From Agapanthus africanus (Eukaryota; Streptophyta; Magnoliopsida; Asparagales; Amaryllidaceae), in the NCBI GenBank assembly GCA_030015575.1, contig JASDDO010000006.1, forward strand, positions 319,782,361-319,846,360: DNA of 64,000 nucleotides. Direction: 5' to 3'. Both the position numbers and the translations under genes were made by a program. The notes under the pieces are model-generated. The model saw only the letters and a program-made list of their open reading frames with translations, had not been told where the DNA came from and did not search any database. Below, one piece after another: positions 45,282 through 57,700 of the stretch (positions within the stretch are counted from its first letter, which is position 1; the number at the start of each line of letters is the position of its first letter).

Positions 45282-46247
45282 TGTAATACCCGGCTTCTTA
45301 TTATACCAATATCTGTATTTTGTATTCTTGAATTTTATTTAAGTTATTTAATTTTATTTCTCCCTATTTATACAAACCCATTTTTCCAGCCCAACTATTT
45401 ATTCCCTCATTTTAATCCCATACCCATTTCTTTCTCTAACAAATTCATTAGGCCCGGCCCTCATTTCTTTTTCTACATTTTCTTCATTCCCCAGCTCTCA
45501 GCCCAATCTTCCTCTATTTTGTTAAATTAATTATTTAACCTCCCTTGGCCCACAGCTTAAGCCCGCTGCCCGAGCCCACCTCCTCAAATTCTTTTATTGA
45601 AGGAAATTCCTGCGCTGGCCCGGCCCATCCCTCTCTTTCTCTTCAATTTCTCTATATTTTCTTATTATTTCTTCAGCCCACTCCCTTGCGGCCCGTGACT
45701 CCTACCCGACCCGGCCCACTGCCCAACCTTCTTCCCAACGGCTACCCCCGCGTTTCTCGCTCCCTGCTCCCCGCGATCCGCCTCCTCCACCCTCGCCCGC
45801 GCCTACGTCGCAGCGCCGTTACTCCACGACGCGCCCCCTCACGTTTCCCTCATCTTCCCTATCTCTCCCCTCGCGTGATCTCTGGTTCTCCCACTCTTCT
45901 CTTTCCCTCGTTTCATCTCGAACCCATACCCGCGACCCAGGACCCCGACCCTCCTCCTCCAAGCTTCGAGTTTTCCCGACGACCCAACGTCGAACAACCT
46001 CCGACCACCTCCTCCCATCATCACCGCCCTCGTCCCCTCACCGCCTTCCCTCTCTCTTCTCTGCCACTATCACCCAGCACCCCAAACCCACACCCGAGCT
46101 CGACATCCCCTGCGCCGACGACCGGTGAGCTTCTCGTCGTCGTCGTCGTCGTCGTCTTTCCCAGCATCTCTCCCCTCTGTACTCTCCTCCCTCTCGCAAA
46201 CTCTCTGTGTGCCTGCACTCTCTTTCTCACTTCCCTCTCTCTCTCAT

Positions 46248-46289
<42 letters not shown>

Positions 46290-48805
46290 TCATTGCTTCT
46301 CCCTCTCTCTTTCACTTCCCTCACTATCTCTCTCCCTGCATCTCTCTCTCTCGATTCTCTTTAATCTCTTTCTCTCTCTCTAACATCTCTCTCTCTCAAT
46401 TCTCTTTAATCTCTTTCTCTCTCTCTAACACTCTCTCTCTCTCTCAATAACTCTCTCCCTCTTCAAATCCCTCGCCATCGGCCTCGCAGCACCATCATCT
46501 CCCCAGTCTCGCGAGCCGTAGCTGTTACCGAGGCAAAACCCCATAGCTGAGCACGAGCACGAGCCGAGGCCGCGAACCCTACACGCGCCATTCATCGTGC
46601 GTTCGTACCGTTATCATTGCCGAGCATCGCCAGGACGCCTCCAGGCAAGTTTTTACTTGCTTACATGCTATTTACTTATGGTTCAATCACTAAATACATA
46701 GATTTTAAAGTTACAAATTTAAACCAATTATGTGCCATACCTGTTCGACGCGTGTTCCCAAAGAAAATACTTTTCTAAATTGACGGAACTGGATTATTTA
46801 CATTGGCCCTTGCTGTGATGAACATCTTGTGCAAATTTCGTTTGATAATATGACTGCTAACGACTAAAATTGATACCCCCAAATAAGCCATTAAAACTAT
46901 AATTTCCTCGTACCTGAAAACGAATAAATTCATCATAAATTGTATACATATTAGAATGGTACGTTCGAGGGCTCAAATCGAAGCCAACTCGACGAACTTT
47001 AACCCCATACTAGTTTCCAGGCATTCCTGTACTTAAACAGTGATGATAATTGGATCGGAGTACGACTCTGGACTGCAGTCCAGAGCGACTTCAATTGTTG
47101 CTTGCTGTTCCGTAATGGGTACCACAGGATTTCCTTAACTCGTAGGTTGCAGAACTCCACTGTTTACTGTAGGTGAACCTGTTATCTAGACAACACAATT
47201 AATTTCATTCTGTTTCATTACCGTTTGATATTTAATCTGCAATTTAATTGATCGGGACGCGTAACAGTCCTAGCAGAATCAGAACTGACATATTATTGTT
47301 AAATAGAGTATAACTCCTGACGTGCAGATGCGATCGAAGATCCGTCTGTTGTGTTGAAAACCTTACTGAAAACCCTAGAATTCATCAAACTGTACTGTTG
47401 CTAAATTCTGATCCCAACTGGGGTTAAAATGCGTTGCGATACGGACATCTGATTCTGAAACCGGATTTCCAGCCGCGAACGCTTAAAATGAAATGGTTAT
47501 AATTAATGATCCTGGAATCCGATTGGCTTGAAACTAAATTCTATGGATAGACAACTGAACATACTAATTACTACCTGTTTATCGTTTAGCTAAATTATAT
47601 ACGTACGTTTCATGATAAATCGTGCAATTGACAGAATACTGTTTTTATGACACATTAATTGTGCTTATATACTGTTCACGCATCATATCATACCCATATC
47701 ATTGTAGTGATAACCTTGTGATATCGTACATTTACCCAGTGTTAGGTTCTAACGATGATTGTGGCAAGTACGTCAGTGTTCGTGTATCCGTGATTAAGTA
47801 AAAGTGATACGTACTTGTACACAATCAGTGACCCTATTATTCTATTGCATTGTCGACGTCTGTGGGATGCGTGTACGTGTGACTATAAGTGGTATGGGAC
47901 ACTTATGGAAGCGCTTGCACGGGTGTCACAGATAAGGCATCCGACACTGCCATTTATCTTAGATATTAGTCGGGACGTGCTTGATGGAGGTCCTGCCTCC
48001 AGTTCTCGCGCAGACTTGTCACGGATCGATTAGTATTTAGGGTTATGGTTAGCGTTTGATGTAGACCACGGGGTGTGGGGTAGTTTAAGTGTGAATTCAA
48101 CAGAATCTCGGGAGTCCCATGCCGGCTTATATATTTAGGGAGATATATGGAGATTTACAGGGTATGTGATATACACCGTGATATACATGTTACATGTTGA
48201 GCCCGTGGTCCCTTGCCCTTGGGTTCTACCCTTGGGTGGAGGACACTCACGAGTGGTTGACTCTCACACTTGGACTGACGATAGGCTTAGTGACCTGTAC
48301 AGTGAGACGTAGAGACTGATAGGGATACAGGCATTTACATTCTTTCTATACTGTGTTGGCATACGTGACATATCGTTCTACTGCTTTACTGTTCCGCTGC
48401 ATTGATTACTGCACATCCATATTCCTGCTGTCATTGATTTACCGTTATTCATATCTATTACCACTGTTAGAACTGTTACTTGATTTTATATATTGTATTG
48501 CTATTGTGTCGCTCTGACGACCTGAGTATGCATGCTCAGTGTGAGAAGAAGATTTAGCCTGGACCAGTGCATCATAGGCTTCTTGACTTGCCATTCCGAG
48601 TTACATTCATTTGTTCCACTTCAGGTCAGTTTTTACATTGTTCCTTTCAGTTACTGCATTTCTCATTACCTGCGCATCATTTACTGTTTACCATGAAAAA
48701 CTAGAAGCCGAAGTGTGACTACGGCAGGACTTTTCCCTGACCGTAGGAGCATGGCTGGCCTTGTCTACCCCTCGTATTCCGTATTTTGGGAAGCGGGGCG
48801 TGACA
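45282..48805 (+). repeat. 3' LTR of element D
   Basis: An uninterrupted copy of 3524 bp, TGTAATACCC to GGGGCGTGACA. It shows the empty target of element B near 46104. It contains the CT microsatellite (46220-46450) and the palindrome CTCTGGACTGCAGTCCAGAG at 47066-47085. The CT-rich open frame at 45545-46450 is a composition effect. Confidence 0.94.
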
Positions 48806-48810
48806 TTCGT
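48806..48810. repeat. Target site duplication TTCGT, right copy (element D)
   Basis: It directly follows the terminal GTGACA of element D and matches 26899-26903. Confidence 0.92.
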
Positions 48811-50023
48811 ACACAATACTTCTTTACAACATTGTTTATGGTCGTTATTTGAATAATATACTTGACCCATTTCATGCTATTCGAACATGTTTATCTTGTT
48901 TTTTCTCGATCTTTGAATTGTTGTATGTACATGAAGACATAATTAGATATTATATATTTGACATAATCTAATTACATACTTGACTTGACTTGACTAAACC
49001 ATGAATATAACCTGAACTTGACATGAATACCTGAATACATGATTACAGCTTGAACATGAACTTGCACATTTTTTATATTTATGGATTCGGCCAAAGACCT
49101 GTTAACTTGAACTATACATTACAATACACGGGGATAAAGAGGTAGATTGGTACGGAACGTATATCGTGGCACGATAGGTCATTTTAAAATACACCAACAT
49201 GAATTCACGTGTCGTTGTCCCGTAGGTTATGACAGGGTCTTGTACTACATGTTACCATAATCTACGGGGTAAGATAGACTCCTCTCATATACATGAATAC
49301 CTTCTTTATGAAACTACAAACAACCACGTTAGAATAATTTTATTTACACATTGATATTCATTTCATGTTCGCTATACCTATACTACACAGCCATTTCTAT
49401 ACTTGTTTCCTATGCTCATATTTCATTATCATGCTTACATAGTTACCATTATTTACCATGTTATATAGAATTACTATGTTACATTGATTTGCCATCCTTA
49501 TATTAAATGACCTGTTTAATCACCATATCACACTTAGTCCATTGCTTCATGATATCCTTTTCCAGCTTGTCATTATACCTTTATATTTCTCATTCATGTT
49601 TTTATTGGGACTTACCGAGCGTCAGTTCGCTGACGGCCATTCCACTCATCTTTCTTTCTTTCTTGGAATGTTCGTCAGGTGGCATTGAGACATGAGAGAT
49701 AGAAGCGGTCGAAGAGAAATACAACCAATTCGCATCACAACCGGATGTCTAGTTCCATTCAGCTTTCATTTCATTTCAGGTTATTTATATATGTTTCTTT
49801 GTTAAGGCTTATCATGTTATCGTATCTTGTATTCAGATATTTTGTCAATTGTGAATCTTGAATGTAATAAATCAAAGTTGGATCTTATTTTTTTGTTTAT
49901 TCTTGTTATTTTATGTTGCTTATAAACACTTGGCGTATTTATTTCGAGAAATGACCTTCTCGGAATAAATACGTCCCGGGTCTCGTCACGTGCCGTTATC
50001 ATTCTTTTGGGAAGCGGGGTTGT
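48811..50023 (+). repeat. Relic of an older Tekay-like LTR (right part)
   Basis: No gene is seen. The last 30 bases, ending TTTTGGGAAGCGGGG, match the LTR ends of elements D and E, and GCGTCAGTTCGCTGACG and an imperfect 17-bp hairpin (49934-49973) occur upstream. Together with 25341-26903 it looks like one LTR split by element D; the terminal GGGGCGTGACA reappears at 51093-51103 after a fold-back insertion. Confidence 0.55.
49934..49973. repeat. Hairpin near the end of the relic LTR
   Basis: CGTATTTATTTCGAGAA and TTCTCGGAATAAATACG are inverted copies with one mismatch around a six-base loop. Position near the LTR end would put it in R or U5. Confidence 0.8.
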
Positions 50024-51094
50024 TGGGGTCAAAAATTACACCCCGGTTGACCAAGTCAAAGTTAAAGTCAACCCCAAGCCAGGTGGGCCCAAGCCCAGGT
50101 CAAGTGTGCACAAGTCGAGCCCCGCGGCCGGCCTTCCCCATGCCAAAATGAAATCTTGTAATAAATAATTTTGATGTAATTTTTTATGTATGAATGTAAG
50201 AAAAATGGGTATAAAACCAAATTTTTGTAAAGCCCATGGCTCATGTGCAAAACAAACCGCGGGATGGGCAAGATGCCATCTCGTACGCTGGCACCCACGC
50301 GTCCTTTGGACGCTATTCTTTTTTTTATACACACACACACTCCACCACACTGTCCCCGTTAGAAAAAATTTCTAACGGGGCGCTGCCCCGCACCCCGTAA
50401 GGGGGCCGCTGGCCCACTTGACTCCCAGCCCGTTATCCGGGTAGCGGGATCCCGTAAAACTCTGCGGGGACCCCGATATATCCAAAATCCCTCAAGACAC
50501 ACATACGCACACTGCACATTGAGTTCGCATGACCTGTTTGACCCATCAATCGGAGGTTCCCTCGCTCCAAATGTAAGGGGTAATTAACGGCAGTTTAGTC
50601 CGCGGTTGCCGGAGATTCGGATCCCCACAATCAATAAACCCCGACCTACCCTAGGTAGGAAGAATATGTAATGCGCCTGACAAGCGCGTGCCAGAATCTG
50701 TAGGGTATTTTTTGTCACCCCATTGAGATGGGAATACGCGCACGCTTGTCAGACGCATTACAGATTTCCCCTGCCTAGGGTTGGTTGGGGTTTATTGATT
50801 GTGGGGATCCGAATCTCTGGCAGCCGCACGCGTATTCCCATGGGCTTTACAAAAATTTGCATATGAGTCATGGGCTTTACAAAAATTTGGTTTTATGCCC
50901 ATTTTTCTTACATTCATGCATAAAAAATTACATCAAAATTATTTATTATATGATTTCATTTTGGCATAGGGGAGGCCGGCCGCGGGGCTCGACTTGGGCA
51001 TGGGCCCACTTGATCTGGGCTTGGGCCCACCTGGCTTGGGGTTGACTTTGATTTTGACTTGGTCAACCGGAGTGTAATTTTTGACCCCAATAGG
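50024..51094. mobile_element. Palindromic fold-back element, about 1.07 kb
   Basis: The outer 230 bp (50024-50255) are repeated in inverse orientation at about 50858-51094, and a second inverted block (about 50600-50690 against 50735-50830) continues toward a central loop. Terminal sequence is TGTTGGGGTC left and TATTGGGGTC right (read inward). About 335 bp of the left arm (50256-50590) have no partner, and the right arm has an extra copy of GGGCTTTACAAAAATTT. Flanks GGGGT and GGGGC suggest a 4-5 bp duplication of GGGG in the LTR end GGAAGCGGGGCGTGACA. A TATA-like GGTATAAAACC sits in the left arm. No transposase is encoded. It may be a fold-back/MITE-like element or two inverted pieces of an LTR. 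Confidence 0.65.
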
Positions 51095-51262
51095 GGCGTG
51101 ACAGGGATATAGCAGTTATATAAAAATGAACATGTCATAACAATTCTAATAAGGTAAAAACAAAAGCACCATCAATGAATCATCATAAATCCTGTGTCAA
51201 ATATCTCAGGCGTCATCATTCAGATCGGCCCTCATAACCTTCTAATCATATAACTCTGGTCG
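51095..51262 (+). other. End of the relic LTR and its flank
   Basis: GGGGCGTGACA (51093-51103) is the LTR terminus. It is followed by unassigned AT-rich DNA; no Met-type primer site follows, so this is a solo or 3' LTR, or a truncated element. Confidence 0.45.
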
Positions 51263-51267
51263 GTATC
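51263..51267. repeat. Target site duplication GTATC, left copy (element E)
   Basis: GTATC precedes TGTAAATCCCC and is repeated at 62624-62628. Confidence 0.94.
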
Positions 51268-54200
51268 TGTAAATCCCCGTTCTCCATCTACAAGAATTTT
51301 TCCCTGTATTTTCCAAATTCCTGAGATTAACCTTGACTCGTAATTATTCTGTAGATGGTGGTAGCTGAATCCCAGTATTTATACTTTTCCAACAACCTAA
51401 AAGTCAAATTAAAACTAACAAATTAATTCCTTAAACCAACCCAGTCCACTCGATCCTTTAATTAAAATCCCTAAATTCATTTCAACCCTTCGCCCAAAAT
51501 TTTTCCTTAGCAATTAAAACCTTATCGACCCTTACTTTTCTCCCCAGCTCATTCAAATTTTACTTTACACAAATCCTTTATAAATCCGTCAGCCAATACC
51601 TTTTCAGCCGCACACACTTAACTAATAAATTTCCTATATATTTTTCCCTGGCCCGTTCCCTTTTATTATCCCTCAGCCCACACATAAATTTTTAAATCCC
51701 TATTAAACCCCGGCCCGGTTCACCCTCAGCCCACTTTCTTTCTAAATTCCTCACTATTTTCCCTCGGCCCAATCTATTATTTCCCAGCCCACACTTTATT
51801 TTAATCTCCAAATAATTTTAAATCCTCAACCCTGTGCCCACTCGGCCCAGCCTTCTTCACCCACAGTACATACTGAAATAAAAAAAATGAGAATTGCCCA
51901 ATCCCTTTTCTATTTTCCTCACTGTTTCTCTTCTCAAAATTTTCTCAACGGCTACCTCCTTTAAAATCGCGCGCGACCCGCCTCCTCCGCCGTCGCCCAC
52001 GCCCTCGCCCGGCCGTTGCCCCACGTTTTCAACCTCGTCTCTCCCTCTCCAACTCACTCTTCATCTTCCCTCTACTTTCACCGAGCCCCAAAAACCTCAC
52101 CATAACCCACTACAATCTCCATCTCCGACGACGACGAACTTCATTCGACCCCCGACTACATCACCTCACGTCTCCTCCACCAACTCCTTCTCCCTCCACG
52201 ACTCCTCCTTTCATCACCCGAGCACCCACCAACTCGAGACCCGACCCTGCACACCGACCCACTGCAACCAAGCCCGACACCCCTCGACGCCGGCGAACTC
52301 CCCACCACATCGCCGACCTTCCCACGACATCCACCTCCTCAGCATCATCACCATCACAACCATATCCAGCGCCACTGCCTAACTTATCCCTTATCCAAAA
52401 CTTCAAAAAAAAAAAAAAAACCCATTCTCTCAAACCTTTCCCCCTCACTGTGAAACTGCTCGGTACACGTTGCCGGAGTGATGCCGTCGACCTTCGGAAA
52501 CCCCAACACTCCTCAGAGGGACCAGAGAGCACCCCTAAGCTTCCAGCGCACGCAAGACGGCTCCGGGAAAACTCCGACGCGCAAATTCGTGCTTCGAACT
52601 AGGCTCGCGGGAATCCGATACGTGGCGTATATCGCGCGTTCGCGACGCCACTGCTGCCATACGACACCGAGGCGCTTTCCAGGCAAGTATTTACTTGCTT
52701 CATGCTATAATAATAGTGTAACCCACCTAGATCATGTAGTTTACAAGCTTTCCGATTTCCTATACGTGTTAAAACATAAGTGCTCGATGTTAATTACTAA
52801 TAGAAAAAAATGTCTAATTTGACGGCAACCGATACATTCTGTTGGCCCTTTGAATGATATATAACATGTGTGAAATTTGCTGGAAAACGCGATTGTTTGT
52901 AACGAAAATCGATACCCCCAAACATGTCGTTAAAACTGGAATTTCCCTCGTAACTGAAAACGAATAAAATCACCATAAATCATACACATATTGGAAAGAT
53001 GCGTTCGAGGGCTTAAATCGAAGCCGACTCGACGAACTTTAATACTATGTAGAAATTTAATGTTTTCTATTCTGAAACCCTGAAGATAATTGGATCGGAA
53101 CACGACTCTGGACTGCAGTCCAGAGCGTTTCTGATGGGTGTGTTCTGTCTAAAGTCCTGCGTCCCCGTGTTTCCTGAAATAGTATGATGCGGAACCTTAC
53201 AGTAGTCATAAGATATTCCTGTTAGTGAAAGAAAACAAGTGGTTTCATTCCGATTTATCGCAGTTTGTTATTTTAAACTTATTTTAAAAGGGCAGAACGT
53301 AAAGCTGTCCAGAACACTTTCTGAAAAGAAATTTAAGATTGAACTGTGTATAACTTTCAACGTACAGATGCGATTGAAGATCCGTCTGTTGCGTTGAATA
53401 CTTTATCGAGAACCCTAAATTTCATTAAACTGTGACATCGCTAAATTTTGAGCCCAACTGGGTGCAATTCGTGTCGCGAAACAGACGTTCAGTTTTGAAA
53501 TTGAAACTTCAGCCGCGAACACTTAAACTGAAACAGTTATATCTTGAAAACCGAAACTCCGATTGAACTGAAATAAATTTTGTTGAATTGCTGACTGATT
53601 GTTCTATATATCTTACCTACATCATTTTTGCTAAATTCGTAACATATTAATTTGTGCAATTTACTTTAATTCATGACATGCATGCTAATTCATAACATAC
53701 CGTGTTTATTGGTAGTATACAATACATATATCATACCCTTGTCATTTACACAGTGTTAGTGCGTGTGGACATTGCATTATCGTGCGTGATAGATGTTGAT
53801 CTAGGAGTGACGAGTACACCAATGGAAAGTGAACATTCGTGACAGTGATTGATACAGTGGATAGTGGTGAAACCGTGTCATTGGTATACTCGTACACAAC
53901 TAGATTAATATCATAAATAGTGTAACCTGGGGAAAAAGGGGAAATCAAAGTGGAAAGAGCATCGTATTTAGCGGGACCGTGTTTAGAGGATGATCATTCG
54001 AATCGTGATACTTATACGTGTAGGACAGGATCTAGCGATCCGGCTGACAGGGTTATGTCCCGGGCATGTGGGCCGTGGTCTCGGGTATGTACGAGACTCC
54101 TGTTAAACATGATCCTCCTTCCACTATATGATTTCAAACATGACCTAGAGACCGATAGGGACACATAACATATTCTGCATCATATTGTGACATAGTGATT

Positions 54201-54635
54201 ACTTGCATTATTCTCATACCAGTATTACCTCATTTACCTGTTTCATCTGATCATAATAATATTATTATTTGTGTCGCTCTGACGACCTGAGTATGCATGC
54301 TCAGATTCCGCGCGAGGACCGGCACCGGAGACGGATCTATCCTTCGAGTTCACGGAGATATAGTTGGTGTACCTACTTCGTTTACTTCTTTCCATAAAAG
54401 AGATTGTGAGATTGAACTTGGTTAGTTATTGTTTTTATTATCTGTAATCTGTGAACAATGAAATCTTAATGTAATAAATTAGTGATGTGATTCCTTTAAT
54501 ACTGTGCTTTATTACTGATTACCATGTAGTGCTAGAAGCCGAAGTGTGACTACGGCGGGACGATTCCTTGACCGTAGGAGCATGGCTGGCCTAGTCATAC
54601 CTCGTATTCCGTATTTTGGGAACCGGGGCGTGACA
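51268..54635 (+). repeat. 5' LTR of element E
   Basis: It runs from TGTAAATCCCC to GGGGCGTGACA. It shares with element D a hairpin GCAAGT-ATTT-ACTTGC near 52684, the palindrome CTCTGGACTGCAGTCCAGAG at 53106-53125 and the terminal 350 bp. Open frames at 51894-52382 and 52478-52822 start at non-ATG or LTR-variable codons and are not called. Confidence 0.95.
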
Positions 54636-54644
54636 TGGTTTAGT

Positions 54645-54656
54645 TGGTATCAGAGC
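54645..54656 (+). other. Primer-binding site (initiator tRNA-Met type) of element E
   Basis: TGGTATCAGAGC follows the LTR end after nine bases (TGGTTTAGT), exactly as in element D. Confidence 0.9.
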
Positions 54657-54770
54657 CTGTGTTTAGTATCAAGGGATAACATTAACTATGCTGTATTACG
54701 TTATTCTTGTTTCACTACTCTTGATTTCTATCCTTGAATCTGAACCTATTCTTTTGAATCTTCCAGTGAT

Positions 54771-57700
54771 ATGACGTCCCCGAACGACCCCTCCTCGGAC
54801 TCCAGCTCTCAAGACCGCACGGAAAGAATACTCAGTGCATTGACCACTCTCGCGGAAGCTCAGGAGAGGAAGACAGATTTGCTTACTGAGGGACTCAGAG
54901 CGATTACCGCTGCAGGAGGACCCTCCGCACTTATTACCGCCCCCGAGGGCGCTACTCCACCAGCTTATCAGACTAGGGCTGGTACCGTGTCAGACTTCCG
55001 ACGGTTACACCCAGCTGCGTTCACAGGGCTAGCTGAACCCCTTGAGGCTGAGCAATGGCTGGTAAACATGGAAAATTTATTGGCAGCTGCCAGGGTTCCA
55101 GAGGAAGACAGAGTGGATGTAATAAAGATACAATTAGAAGACGAGGCCCGTACATGGTGGTCGGTAGAAGAAAGCAGACTTGAAGGGCCGATCGAATGGA
55201 GCAAGTTTAAGGAGTGCTTCTTAGATCATTATTTTCCTCCCACAGCCAAGGCAGAAATGGAGGAAAAGTTTATTCTTTTAAAGCAGAATGGACGCCCAGT
55301 GGACGTTTATGCGGCAGAGTTCAACCGTCTGAGCCGCTTTGCTCCATACATGGTCAAATCAGAAGTCACCAGGGCCAGGCGATTCCTTCAGGGGTTAGAT
55401 TTTGAGTTGCAGCAGCTGATTGCATCGTTGGATCTACAGACTTTCGCACAGGTACTCAACGCAGCGAGAGTTCAGGAACAATTGATTAACAAATTCAGGA
55501 GACCCCCAGTCGTTCCAACACGTACCCACGTGCCTTCTCGAGGAGCCATACCGGTTCACAGAGCAGGGACAACTCAAATGAAGCGCCCGTTTGTACCACA
55601 GCATCGCCCCCAGAGACAGGGCGTAACTTGCGGCTATTGCTGTAGAGGAGGACATACTCAGAAGGACTGTCGCCGTGCTAAGGGACAATGTTTGATTTGC
55701 GGCTCCAGTCAGCACAGGATTAACAGTTGTCCTGAGCGAGCAGAGATACAAGGAAGTTCTGGACCGCCACAGCATAGGCCGCAGGAACAGAGACAGCCAT
55801 TTACAAGTCGCAGTCAGGGACGGGCTTTCACCTTGACCGCTGAGCAGGCAGAGGCATCAGGAGACGTGGTCACAGGTACTCTACTTGTACATTCCTTGCC
55901 AGCTAGAGTACTATTTGATTCAGGAGCATCGCATTGTTTCTTGTCTGAGCATTTCACAAATACACACTCAATACCACATGAACCACTAACCAAGGGATGG
56001 GAAATTCATACGGGTAATGGCATCATAATATCTAGTCGAGAATGTAGATTATGCCCGGTTGTAGTGTGTGGCAGGGAATTCTATGCGAATTTCCTCCTAA
56101 TTGGGACAGGCAGTTACGACGCAATTCTCGGGATGGATTGGATGAGCACTTTCCATGCAGTTATCGACTGTCGGGCAAGAAAGGTGATCTTCCGCATCCC
56201 CAATCACCCGGAGTTTGTTTTCGAGGGCGGAAGCGAATCTTTGGAACCAGCTAAGTACAGAGCAAAGCCTAAGGAACTGACAGCCATGGAGATTGATAAG
56301 ACCCCAGCCCCAGAAATTGTTCGGGACTTTCTAGACGTGTTTCCTGAAGATCTACCAGGTCTACCACCTCCTCGAATCTTGGAGTTCTCAATCGATTTGA
56401 TTCCAGGTACTGCACCAGTATCCAGAGCCCCATACAGAATGGCACCAGTCGAGTTGGCGGAATTGAAGAAACAGGTTGAAGAATTATTGGAGAAGGGATT
56501 TATTCGGCCAAGCGCTTCACCGTGGGGTGCACCAGTTCTATTGGTAAAGAAGAAGGATGGATCGTTGCGAATGTGCATAGATTACCGGGAGCTGAACAAG
56601 GTCACAATAAAGAACAAATACCCAATCCCACGTATCGATGACCTATTCGATCAGCTAAGTGGAGCCAAAGTTTTCTCGAAGTTGGACCTCCGTTCTGGAT
56701 ATCATCAAATCAGAGTAGCAGCTGAGGATGTATGCAAGACGGCTTTCAGGACCCGATACGGACATTACGAGTTCCTTGTGATGCCGTTCGGTGTTACCAA
56801 TGCCCCAGCAATATTCATGGATTTAATGAACAGGGTGTTCGCAAAATACTTGGACACGTTTGTCGTTGTGTTTATCGACGACATACTTGTCTACTCGAAG
56901 ACCTGGGAAGAGCATGCTGAGCATTTGCGCATGGTTCTACAAATTCTTCGAGAAGAGAAGCTGTACGCGAAGCTAAGCAAGTGTGAATTCTGGCTTGACA
57001 AGGTTCAGTTTTTGGGACATATTGTTTCGAGCGAAGGCATCTCAGTGGACCCGGCAAAGATAGAATCTGTCAGAGATTGGCCGACGCCGAAATCAGTGGC
57101 CGAGATCAGGAGTTTTCTGGGATTAGCAGGCTATTATCGGAGATTCGTCCAAGATTTCTCAAGAATCGCGGAACCATTGACACGGCTGACACGGAAGGAC
57201 GTGCCGTTTACATGGACAGAGGAATGCACTCAGGCATTCGACCCACTAAAGCAGAAACTAACCACGGCGCCCATTCTTACTGTACCAGATGATTCAGGTG
57301 GTTTGGTGATACACAGTGATGCCTCGGGGAAGGGTTTAGGCTGTGTTTTGATGCAGCACGGCCGTGTGGTTGCTTACGCCTCTCGACAACTGAGGAACCA
57401 CGAGAAGAACTACCCTACACATGACTTGGAGTTAGCTGCAGTAGTCTTTGCGTTGAAGATTTGGAGACACTATCTCTTGGGAGAAAAAGTGGAGGTATAC
57501 ACCGATCACAAAAGTTTGAAGTATGTTTTCACCCAGAAGGAATTGAACATGAGGCAGCGCCGATGGCTAGAGCTAATGGCAGATTATGATTTGGAACTTC
57601 AGTATCACTCGGGGAAGGTCAATGTTGTACCAGACGCACTCAGTCGCAAACCAGCGGTCATGATGTTGACCGATCAGAGGAGTATTATTGAGGATTTCCA

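Larger units (their letters stand above)
26904..48805 (+). mobile_element. Element D: non-autonomous Tekay-like LTR retrotransposon, interrupted by element B
   Basis: Two long LTRs (about 3.5 kb each) start TGTAATACCC and end GGGGCGTGACA, flanked by TTCGT. The internal region is only 2.84 kb: an initiator-Met primer site at 42448, a Gag remnant without capsid, an acidic-repeat ORF and a polypurine tract. No protease, RT or integrase is present. The LTR ends, primer site and Gag remnant all match element E, so D is a member or dependant of the Tekay lineage. Without element B (12,024 bp plus a 5-bp duplication) it would be about 9.9 kb. By eye the LTRs differ at roughly 1-1.5% of positions. 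Confidence 0.92.

Noticed and set aside
45545..46450. 301-codon open frame in the 3' LTR of element D (and 27167-27733 in the 5' LTR)
   Set aside because: It begins at a TTG codon, is low-complexity Ser/Leu/Pro, and depends on the CT microsatellite. It lies in an LTR and has no recognisable domain.
51894..52382. 162-codon Pro/Ser/Thr-rich frame in both LTRs of element E (also 59883-60371)
   Set aside because: Start is a TTG codon, composition comes from C-rich LTR text, and there is no domain.
52478..52822. 114-codon frame in the LTRs of element E
   Set aside because: The ATG exists in the 5' LTR only; the 3' LTR has ACG at that place. The frame crosses non-coding LTR text.
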